Assembly: GCF_000428905.1 (NCBI RefSeq)
Contig: NZ_KE386816.1
Location: 29,385 to 93,384 of the forward strand
Source of the DNA: Brumicola pallidula DSM 14239 = ACAM 615
GTDB lineage: Bacteria; Pseudomonadota; Gammaproteobacteria; Enterobacterales; Alteromonadaceae
Direction of reading: 5' to 3'
Length of the DNA: 64,000 nucleotides
Shown here: positions 49,939-57,213 of the stretch, in pieces
How positions within the stretch are numbered: the stretch's first letter is position 1
Layout of the letters: each line of letters begins with the position of its first letter
Made by a program: the position numbers and the translations under genes
Notes under the pieces: generated by a model
What the model saw: the letters and a program-made list of their open reading frames with translations, nothing else
Databases searched by the model: none
What the model was told of the DNA's origin: nothing

Positions 49939-50363
49939 TGTCAGACTCGCAGTTATACAAAGCACAGTTGCTGGATCACTTTAAGAAACCTCGAAATAAA
50001 GTAGTCGGAGAGTTAAGCACAATGCAAGTTGTTAAAAGAGGCTCTAATCCGCGCTGTGGTGATGACATTGAAGTAGGTTTCAGTCTGAATAATAATATTA
50101 TCCAAGCGATTCAATTTAGAGGTCGGGGATGTTCCGTGTGTATCGCATCGGCCTCAATGATGACTGAATCCATTAAAGGACAGTCGACTGAGTATGCAAA
50201 AAAAATAGCAGCTCAAATGCAAGGATGGATAGCCGGAGAAGACGTCAATATCCCGCAGATGCTCTTACCGCTTGAGGCTGTGCGCAACCATCCTGCGCGG
50301 AAAAAGTGCGTGATGCTGGCTTGGCATGCTCTAGTCGAAGGTATGGATGAATGCAATGTCTAA
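49938..50363 (+). CDS. sufU: SufU-type Fe-S scaffold or sulfur acceptor
   Basis: SufU proteins accept sulfur from SufS through a Zn-bound site. Cys40 (NPRCGDD, with Asp42), Cys65 (RGCSVCIAS) and Cys124 (RKKCVML) match the SufU ligand set; Cys68 is extra. The length of 141 residues and a spacer before the last Cys favour SufU over IscU. Its ATG overlaps the sufS stop by one base. SufU is rare in gammaproteobacteria, which points to acquisition with the operon. Confidence 0.88.
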   Translation: MSDSQLYKAQLLDHFKKPRNKVVGELSTMQVVKRGSNPRCGDDIEVGFSLNNNIIQAIQFRGRGCSVCIASASMMTESIKGQSTEYAKKIAAQMQGWIAGEDVNIPQMLLPLEAVRNHPARKKCVMLAWHALVEGMDECNV

Positions 50364-50547
50364 TGCATCTACATGCAGAGCGGTAAGTTATGAATGCGCT
50401 CACTGCAAGCTGATCAGCCATGGAAAACCAACCGAAACCGTTGTAATCCATGGCCAAGAGTTGTCAATGTGCTGCCTTGGATGCGTCTATGCGGCGGAAA
50501 TGCTTGTTGGCTTATATTACTCAGACTTATATACCAGAACACCATAG
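50347..50547 (+). CDS. Small Cys-rich protein resembling the P-type ATPase metal-site domain
   Basis: The 66-residue protein has CAHC (C-x2-C), then QELSMCCLGC, and GLYYSDLY. This order resembles the short metal-binding domain at the N-terminus of copper P-type ATPases of the CcoI/FixI kind (FCCxGC followed by a YY-rich segment), here on its own without the pump. It overlaps sufU by 17 bases (ATG 50356 is an alternative) and ends the cox operon. As CoxL needs copper, it is a candidate copper donor or sensor. That role is inference. Confidence 0.7.
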   Translation: MNAMSNASTCRAVSYECAHCKLISHGKPTETVVIHGQELSMCCLGCVYAAEMLVGLYYSDLYTRTP

Positions 50548-50562
50548 CGTATTAATGTCGAT

Positions 50563-51270
50563 TTACAGTTTGTTAGTAAAGCTATGGTCAAACAAGCCAT
50601 CCCCCTGATCACCATGTACCTGGACATTAAACGACACAACAATTCGGTCTTTTTTACCAATATAGGGCATTGCCATATGTTTAAGGTGTGAGGGGAAAAT
50701 GCATAAAACGCCTTCTTCAGGCGGCGAGTCAAAACTATTGTCTTGCAGGTATAGATTGCCCGAATCCATATAGCCTCCGCCAATTACATCCATTTGGTGG
50801 CCATAAAATCGGGTCACACCATTCATCTCACCCAACTCTTTATTAGCGACACGACTCTCTTCATCATCAACTTGTACGTAATAAACGCCAGACCAAGCAC
50901 AATTGCCATGATTATGCGTTTCGTGAAAACCATGACCATTTTGGATTTGAAACCAAGCGCCAACAACATTCATTTGTAGCTTTGTAGAGCGGCTGAACTG
51001 CCAAAGTTTAGCGTTCACTTGAGTCGACATCTGAAATAGTTGGTCAGAAATAAATGTAAATAATGCGTTCAGTTCTGGATGACTATAGCGCATTAATAAA
51101 TCGTCACTACTCGAATAAACAGGCGCTTTTAGCTTGTCATTATTATTTCGATGTGCAGTGAAAAGTGTTACCAGCGCCTTATTAACTTGAACGTTATCAG
51201 CGAACTTGGTTCGCAAAAATGGAGTTGGCCATAATAGATGAAGGTCTGGGTTGTGCGAAGTATCGGTCAT
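50563..51270 (-). CDS. Putative 2OG-Fe(II) oxygenase
   Basis: The 235 residues fit the TIGR02466-like 2OG-Fe(II) oxygenase family: WPTPFLRTKF at the start, HETHNHGNCAWSGVYYV with a likely iron His, and FPSHLKHMAMPY followed by RIVVSFN, giving the second His and the 2-oxoglutarate Arg. The substrate is unknown. It converges on the cox operon with only 15 bases between stops and is probably a separate unit. Confidence 0.82.
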   Translation of the reverse strand: MTDTSHNPDLHLLWPTPFLRTKFADNVQVNKALVTLFTAHRNNNDKLKAPVYSSSDDLLMRYSHPELNALFTFISDQLFQMSTQVNAKLWQFSRSTKLQMNVVGAWFQIQNGHGFHETHNHGNCAWSGVYYVQVDDEESRVANKELGEMNGVTRFYGHQMDVIGGGYMDSGNLYLQDNSFDSPPEEGVLCIFPSHLKHMAMPYIGKKDRIVVSFNVQVHGDQGDGLFDHSFTNKL

Positions 51271-51503
51271 AACAATATCAATTTAGTGTTCAATTAGGTA
51301 TAGGATACTCAGCCATATTGCCAATGTCTAGTGATGCGAAGCGCTGATGCAATGGAGTATTATAATGGTCGGTATTTCAGCGCTCTACTGAGTTAACTAT
51401 TCATAATTATCTAGACTAATAGACTCCCATGAAAGTAAATAATTTCCACTATTTGAGTAAACACTCTATGGTCTAGTGACTTACATATATTTAGGTTAAT
51501 GCG

Positions 51504-52262
51504 TTGAATAATTTTAATAATAAAGTGGTTTTAATAACCGGTGCTGGTAATGGCATTGGCCGCGCAACGGCCCTAGCATTTGCACAACAAGGTGCCAGTG
51601 TGGTGGTGGCTGATATTAATCAAATTGATGGTGAAGAAACGGCGTCTCAAATCACTCAAGCCGGCGGCATTGCCACATTTCTTTCTTGTGATGTAACAAT
51701 AGAGCAAGATGTTAAAGAACTGGTTGATGGTACTTTAGCAATCTACGGAAAATTAGATATCGCTTTTAATAATGCGGGTATCGAAATCGAACAAAGCAAA
51801 TTGGCCGATGGCGACGAAGCGGTTTACGACAAAATAATGGACGTTAACGTCAAAGGTGTTTGGCGCTGCATGAAATATCAAATTCCTGCGATGCTGCTAC
51901 AGCCTACCTCGGTCATTGTAAATACCGCGTCTATTGCTGGTTTAGGTGCAGCACCAAAAATGAGTATTTACTGTGCCAGTAAACATGCTGTGCTTGGGCT
52001 AACAAAATCAGCCGCTGTCGAATATGCTAAAAAAGGCCTGCGTGTTAATGCTGTTTGTCCGGCCGTTATTGATACCGATATGTATAAACGGGCAACACAG
52101 AACGATCCGCAAAAACAACAGTACGTAAACAACCTTCATCCCATTGGACGTATTGGTCAACCTGAAGAAGTAGCTGGGGCCGTGTTATATTTATGTTCAG
52201 ACTTAGCCGGTTTTACCACCGGGGTGGCTCTGCCCGTAGATGGTGGATCAACCGCTATTTAA
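51504..52262 (+). CDS. Short-chain dehydrogenase/reductase, classical type
   Basis: The 252-residue NAD(P)-dependent oxidoreductase has TGAGNGIG near residue 12, NNAG, a catalytic Ser in NTASIAG, YCASK, and the C-terminal GVALPVDGGSTAI. The start appears to be a TTG with an AGG about 8 bases upstream; no ATG exists in frame near it. Substrate is unknown; sequence form fits 3-oxoacyl- or sugar-alcohol-type enzymes. Confidence 0.9.
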   Translation: MNNFNNKVVLITGAGNGIGRATALAFAQQGASVVVADINQIDGEETASQITQAGGIATFLSCDVTIEQDVKELVDGTLAIYGKLDIAFNNAGIEIEQSKLADGDEAVYDKIMDVNVKGVWRCMKYQIPAMLLQPTSVIVNTASIAGLGAAPKMSIYCASKHAVLGLTKSAAVEYAKKGLRVNAVCPAVIDTDMYKRATQNDPQKQQYVNNLHPIGRIGQPEEVAGAVLYLCSDLAGFTTGVALPVDGGSTAI

Positions 52263-52496
52263 AGCTGTATTGTGTTTTATGCTTAGTTGAGCGTAATTTT
52301 ACTAGGATTTACTCTTATTATGGATTGGTGAATTTGGTCATAATGTGGCGATAAAATACAATAACTCGTGATTTTTTTATTTTATTATCGAGGCCTAAAC
52401 TTAACTATATGATTTAATTGTAAATATTATTGGCTTTATTATTGCTAACAGTTAAGAAGAATGAACAATTAACAACACTGTTTTTAGGAGAATCAA

Positions 52497-52883
52497 ATGG
52501 ACGACAAAATTAAAGCAAAATTAACTAATTTGAATACGTGGAAGCGAGGCTTATTCATGCTTCTTTTTGGCATATTTTCAGGTGTGGCAAAATTTATCGT
52601 ATCTTTGGTGGCAATTTTTCAATTTCTGACACTTCTGTTTAAAGGAGAGGTAAATCAAGCAGTGATACCTTTTGGTCAAAATTTGAGTACCTATATATAT
52701 CAAATTACCTTATTTTTAACCTTCAAAACTAACGAAATGCCATTTCCTTTTATTGCTTTCCCAGATGGAACACCGGCATCAATGGCCAACGAGCTTAACA
52801 AGGAAAACGTTGCCAATGCTGAAACTAGGATGAAAAGTGATGAAGAAACTGTTGATCCAACAGATGAAGATATCAAGAAATAA
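52497..52883 (+). CDS. DUF4389 membrane protein
   Basis: The 128 residues show the DUF4389 form: WKRGLFMLLFGIFSGVAKF, a second hydrophobic stretch (VSLVAIFQFLTLLF), FGQNLSTYIYQITLFLTF, then a PFPF segment and an acidic C-terminus. A strong TAGGAG site precedes the ATG. The function is unknown. Confidence 0.85.
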   Translation: MDDKIKAKLTNLNTWKRGLFMLLFGIFSGVAKFIVSLVAIFQFLTLLFKGEVNQAVIPFGQNLSTYIYQITLFLTFKTNEMPFPFIAFPDGTPASMANELNKENVANAETRMKSDEETVDPTDEDIKK

Positions 52884-53014
52884 AGTAGCAGATAAAGAGA
52901 GATAAAGAAAATTAGTATGAGTACTGAATAAATTAAATTGATTGCCATTGCTTACAGTCAGGTCGCAAAAATGTAGACTAATGGCTTACTTAGTTTTGAA
53001 TTGGAAAGATAAAT

Positions 53015-53299
53015 ATGTTTAACGTAAACGAATATTTTGAGCGCAAGGTAGCATCAATTGCCTTTAATACTGCTGTTCAGTCTGCAACGGTTGGGGTTAT
53101 GGCTCCGGGTGAGTATGAGTTTGATACTAGCGAGTTTGAAACTATGACGGTTGTTAGCGGGGCATTAACGGTGTTACTACCAGAACAACAAGAGTGGAAA
53201 ACGTTTACAGCTTCAGAAGTGTTTACGATTGAAGCCAATAAGAAGTTTAAGGTCACAACCACTGTCGATACCGCTTATCTTTGTACTTATGGTAAGTGA
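53015..53299 (+). CDS. ppnP: Pyrimidine/purine nucleoside phosphorylase PpnP
   Basis: PpnP (YaiE, DUF1255) cleaves many nucleosides with phosphate. The 94-residue cupin fold shows the family segments [23 protein letters not shown] in two parts and [11 protein letters not shown]. The ending TAYLCTYG is typical. A GGAAAG site precedes the ATG. Confidence 0.93.
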   Translation: MFNVNEYFERKVASIAFNTAVQSATVGVMAPGEYEFDTSEFETMTVVSGALTVLLPEQQEWKTFTASEVFTIEANKKFKVTTTVDTAYLCTYGK

Positions 53300-53396
53300 T
53301 TGTTAGAGTTAAACTTTTTGCCCTTGCTCAGCCAGAAAATAGTAACGCAACAGTTCTCTGAGTCTAATCGTAATTGCAAAAAAAGCTAAGCTGGGG

Positions 53397-53528
53397 ATTG
53401 ATAGGTAGCTTATGCGAGCTTCCTTATGAGAGCTACCTTATGAGAGCTACCTTATGAGAGCTACCTTATGAGAGCTACCTTATGAGAGCTACCTTATGAG
53501 AGCTACCTTATGAGAGCTACCTATCAAT
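53397..53528. repeat. Inverted repeats flanking a 14-bp tandem array
   Basis: A perfect 14-base inverted repeat (53397-53410 with 53515-53528) brackets the array. A looser inverted match continues outward (about 53384-53396 with 53546-53557). The whole could fold as a long hairpin or mark the ends of a small decayed element. Confidence 0.65.
53409..53520. repeat. 14-bp tandem repeat, seven perfect copies and one degenerate
   Basis: Units of CTTATGAGAGCTAC run perfectly from 53423 to 53520; the copy 53409-53422 has two changes. No spacers separate the units, so this is a minisatellite and not CRISPR. It lies between ppnP and the flavin monooxygenase remnant. Confidence 0.95.
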
Positions 53529-53549
53529 ATCTATTCATCGGTCACAGCC

Positions 53550-53945
53550 CTAGCTTAGGTGATGAACAGGCTCCATTCCGTAAACGGGTGTTGCAATGCC
53601 TTCCATACGCGCTTTTATTTGCAGTGAAAGGTATTGAGAGTAGTGCCGGGACTGATGTAAGTTGCGCCCGTGAAACCAGAGTGCTTCTTGGTGCGTGGGT
53701 TTCCACATATTACGTAGTTCACCTTCCCATGGCCCGGGATCTTTGCTCGTATCAGACCCCATACCCCAGCATTTCCCAACTTTATCAGCAACTTCTTGAG
53801 AAATGATTTTAGCCGCCCAACCGTTCATCGAACCATAGCCCGTAGCATAAACAATTAAATCAGCTTCTAGTTCGGTCCCGTCCGTTAACAATACCGATTT
53901 AGCTTTAGATTCATCTAAAACGCGCGGCAGCCAAAATTTTGCGCT
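53550..53945 (-). pseudogene. C-terminal remnant of a flavin-dependent monooxygenase
   Basis: The open frame encodes FWLPRVLDESKAK, then LLTDGTELEADLIVYATGYGS in two parts and KDPGPWEGELRNMWKP to HQSRHYSQYL, as in the C-terminus of FAD-binding monooxygenases. YATGY is the late family motif. The N-terminal FAD and NADPH Rossmann motifs are absent. Upstream the frame meets a stop at 53946-53948, exactly where the next remnant begins. Confidence 0.85.
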
Positions 53946-55105
53946 TCACTTAACCCAGTTGTATGCAAGGTTGATTGAGGACGCCTACTTCCTAAGACGC
54001 TATCGACACAGTTTAATTTTCAGATGTGATCAGTCACGTGAGTTAGTCCAAGTGAACGGACAATTATTATTCGCTGTGGATGAGCAAGGCGATATTCTAG
54101 CGGCTAATTCTGCGGCTCGAGCTCTTCTATCAACGCTCACGGTGCTTAATCAACCTAGCGTTTCTTTACCCTTATCGTTGGAATGCGAGTGGCGCGATAT
54201 CTTGTCGATTACCTACAATACTAAAGACGGTACACGCGCATTCAGAGTATCCGGTACCCAACAAATTCTATTTGGAATGCTCATTGATTCAACGTCGAAT
54301 CTATCGAGTAAACCCAAATCAGTGGTCCTCCGAGCACAGAGCATACAGGATGAATCGGTGCCCGCGCTTGATTGCTGAGTCACTGATTGAGAGCGAGTTA
54401 TTCGGGTACGCACCCGGCACGTTGACCGGTGGTCGAGCAAAAGGAGCCAAAGGACTCATTCAGCAAGCCAGCGGCGGAACCCTATTTTTAGATTAAATTG
54501 GTGATATGCCCTTACACCTCCAAACTCGTTTACTTCGTGTATTAGCCGAAGGGCAGGTGCTTCCTGTCGGCGCAGTTAAGCCCATTAGAGTGGATATGCG
54601 AGTCCTTGCGGCCACCCATTGCACCATCGCGCAACTGATCGCTGATGGCCGCTTCCGAGAAGACCTTTTCAATCGGCTAAATGGCGCTACCTTAAAACTA
54701 CGTGCACTTAAAGCACGAGCCGATAAGAACTATCTCATCCACACTTTACTCGCTTATGGATGGCCGGGTAATATTCGCCAGTTAGCTAATATCCTGACTT
54801 TTGCAGACGCGATCTGTGAAGCAAATGAAATAACAGTACATCACTTGCCGGAAGAATGCGTAACGCATCGATGGCAGAGTCCTTCATTATTGACGCCCAT
54901 GCAAACGCCTATACCCGAACATACGCCGGTAACTGCGACCGAGGGTGATGTTCAATTGCCTGAAAAACAAGCACTAGTTGAGATGTTACAGCATCGCCGC
55001 TGGAATATATCGTCAGTAGCAAAACAGTTAAGCGTATCTCGCCCAACTGTTTATCGCCGTCTGAAAAAATATCAGATTACTCTGCCTAAAGACATGTTGA
55101 ATTAG
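53941..55105 (+). pseudogene. Decayed sigma-54-dependent activator, AcoR-like
   Basis: The first part (frame to 54378) reads TQLYARLIEDAYFLRRYRHSL and [21 protein letters not shown] in pieces, like the end of a GAF/PAS sensor. Then the frame shifts: [22 protein letters not shown] follows in another frame without Walker A, so about 40 codons are lost. A TAA at 54494-54496 replaces Glu in the Walker B region (FLD-stop-IGDMP). After it come LLRVLAEGQVLPVG, WPGNIRQLANIL and a Fis-type helix-turn-helix (VAKQLSVSRPTVYRRLKK). N-terminus, ATPase core and frame are all broken, so it cannot activate sigma-54. Confidence 0.9.
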
Positions 55106-55142
55106 CCGCTGATCAGATCCTACCATCTGTTGCTGTGGTCTA

Positions 55143-56687
55143 TTATTTTAGTTTGTATTGAGCAGGCAGGCCTTTTGAATCAGACTTACCAATAAACTCA
55201 CGTATATCATTATTCGCGTTTTCTAAATCGGCGCGACGCAAATACATCATATGACCACTTCTATAGGCTTTGAAGTCAATGCGATCACTCATTTGAGTAC
55301 TAGGGTCTATGTGCCACATATTGTACTTAGCGTCAAAGTAATTGGTCGCGCCATCAAAGTAGCCTGATTGAATCAGTACATTTAGGTATGGGTTTTGTGC
55401 CATGGCTTGACGCAATTGCTTACCAGTATTGTTGTCACTTCTATCCCAAGGGTGCACAGGACCAAACATATTGTATTTTAAATCGGTAACAAAGTTTAAT
55501 TCTTCACGCAAATAATAGTTAATTGCGGGTGTGAATGAATGCAACCAAGAAGTCAGTTCGGCGTTGTAATCAGGGCGGTCGCCTGAGCGTTTTCCATCTA
55601 TACCTAAATAGCGTGAATCGAGACGGCCAATGGTGCGATTTTGTTCACGCAGTAACTCTTTCCAAAAAAAGCCCGTGCTTGGTGCCAGATTATTATCAAG
55701 CACTGCCTGCATAGAGAGGCCTGAGAAATAAGCAATCCGTTCAGCCATTTTATCTCGTGCATCACCAGTTAACATGGCCCCTTTTGCTAGCGCGGGCAGG
55801 TATTGATCAAGTGCAAAAGCTTCAACTTCTGGTAGCATTTCTTCTAGATCTTTACTTTGCAACTCTTCAGGTAAGACACCGTGATACCAAGCTGCTGCCG
55901 CAAAATAAGGTAATTGATTTGCCTGCTTTACGGGACCGTCGCGATCAAGTCCAATATCAGTAGGAGAGACTAAAATAACCCCATTTAAATACATCCACTG
56001 ATTGTTTTGTAATTCGAGCGCAAGGCCTGAAACACGCGTTGTGCCATAACTTTCGCCAATTAAGTACTTAGGCGACTGCCAGCGGTTTTTACGCGAGGTG
56101 AAGGTATTCATCCACTCCGCTAAGTACTTTATATCGGAATTTACACCAAAAAAGCGCTCTTTTTGTTTATCGCGTGAGGGCATTTCACCGTCTTCATTTG
56201 GTAAAACGCGAGAATAGCCGGTATTAACAGGATTAATGAATACAATGTCGGCTACGTCTAAAATAGAGTGTGGATTGTCTTGTACGCCATAAGGTTGAAT
56301 GGGATAACCTTCGTCACTTAAATTAAGGACCTTTGGACCGGTGTAAGCAATATGCATCCAAACCGATGCAGAACCTGGACCGCCGTTAAACGAATAAACA
56401 ATCGGTCGCGCTTCACGTTTATCAACATCTTGGCGTTCGTAATAAGTATAGAATAATGAGGCAATAGGCGAACCTTCCTCATCCCAAACTGGTTGAGTAC
56501 CGACGCTAGCGGTGTAAGAAATTTTCTCATCATTAATTTTTACACTATGTTTGGTAACAACTTCGGTATCAACCGGTATCATTCTTTTATGCGATTGAGG
56601 CGGAGCTTCTTGTGCATTAACAGGCGCCAATATTAGTAAGCAGCCAAATACAGATAAAGAAGTAATTAAAGCGGATCTCTTGCGCAT
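55143..56687 (-). CDS. S10 family serine carboxypeptidase, secreted
   Basis: It removes C-terminal residues from peptides. The catalytic Ser is in GESYGT, the Asp in SGYFDGATN, and the His in SGHMMY; the oxyanion part FNGGPGSASVW is complete. A signal peptide (ALITSLSVFGCLLILAPVNA) follows ATG 56687, which I prefer over 56729 because the longer start adds 14 residues before it. The length is 514 residues. It may be periplasmic or exported. Confidence 0.92.
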   Translation of the reverse strand: MRKRSALITSLSVFGCLLILAPVNAQEAPPQSHKRMIPVDTEVVTKHSVKINDEKISYTASVGTQPVWDEEGSPIASLFYTYYERQDVDKREARPIVYSFNGGPGSASVWMHIAYTGPKVLNLSDEGYPIQPYGVQDNPHSILDVADIVFINPVNTGYSRVLPNEDGEMPSRDKQKERFFGVNSDIKYLAEWMNTFTSRKNRWQSPKYLIGESYGTTRVSGLALELQNNQWMYLNGVILVSPTDIGLDRDGPVKQANQLPYFAAAAWYHGVLPEELQSKDLEEMLPEVEAFALDQYLPALAKGAMLTGDARDKMAERIAYFSGLSMQAVLDNNLAPSTGFFWKELLREQNRTIGRLDSRYLGIDGKRSGDRPDYNAELTSWLHSFTPAINYYLREELNFVTDLKYNMFGPVHPWDRSDNNTGKQLRQAMAQNPYLNVLIQSGYFDGATNYFDAKYNMWHIDPSTQMSDRIDFKAYRSGHMMYLRRADLENANNDIREFIGKSDSKGLPAQYKLK

Positions 56688-57090
56688 TTTATATGTCTCT
56701 AATTTGATAATGTACTCGAAGATTAACAAATAGTGAGTTTAGAAAGCAAAGGCTTATTCAACTATTATGTTTTTTTGATTTTAGATAAAGCTAAATTTAT
56801 CGAGCAACGATTTCAACTTATGATTTTTAATTTGAAAACCCTCTTAATAAGGCAAAGGGTGAAGATTTATATTACCCTTGAGTTTACGCATTGTACCAAA
56901 GTCAGTAAATATAATTAACAATTCCTCTTCTTTGTTAATTCAAATATGAATCAACCAGCAGCTCAAAATAGTGTCAATTTCGTTATTTGCAAATCGCAGG
57001 TTAACAGACCTTGCACTGGGCCCGGCTGCTGTCAGGAAGCACTCAACGAGATATGTTGAGCATCTTAGAATAGAGCAAAGTATGCACACT
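56688..57090. other. Intergenic region upstream of the S10 peptidase
   Basis: It is AT-rich at its left side and must hold the promoter of the minus-strand S10 gene. A plus-strand frame (56971-57204) reads through the 18-bp repeat as KKATIY repeats and is not considered a gene. Confidence 0.45.
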
Positions 57091-57162
57091 AAAAAAGCAA
57101 CTATTTATAAAAAAGCAACTATTTATAAAAAAGCCACCATTTATAAAAAAGCCACTATTTAT
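57091..57162. repeat. 18-bp tandem repeat, four copies
   Basis: Units start at 57091, 57109, 57127 and 57145 (AAAAAAGCAACTATTTAT form; the last two have CC and small changes). The fourth copy is followed by an inverted half-copy that forms the terminator below, so the array looks like duplications of one arm of that terminator. Confidence 0.92.
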
Positions 57163-57180
57163 AAAAAAGATAGTGGCTTT
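57148..57180 (-). terminator. Rho-independent terminator of the M16 peptidase gene
   Basis: An 11-bp stem (57148-57158 with 57170-57180) lies 34 bases after the M16 stop codon. On the minus strand it ends in TTTTTT, partly within the stem. Any of the four tandem copies could act as the pairing arm. Confidence 0.8.
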
Positions 57181-57213
57181 GATTTAATGAAACTCGATAA
57201 TTAAGCGCGATAA

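Noticed and set aside
53409-53520. Possible CRISPR array
   Set aside because: Units are 14 bases with no spacers and no cas genes are near; it is a simple tandem repeat.
53941-55105. Functional regulator of the cox operon
   Set aside because: Walker A is missing, the frame shifts and a stop lies in the Walker B region; the setting points to the adjacent monooxygenase as former target.
57091-57180. Possible CRISPR array
   Set aside because: Units are 18 bases and directly adjacent; it is a tandem repeat attached to a terminator.
56971-57204. Plus-strand frame with KKATIY repeats
   Set aside because: The second half is only the 18-bp DNA repeat and terminator read through; no ribosome site or family supports it.
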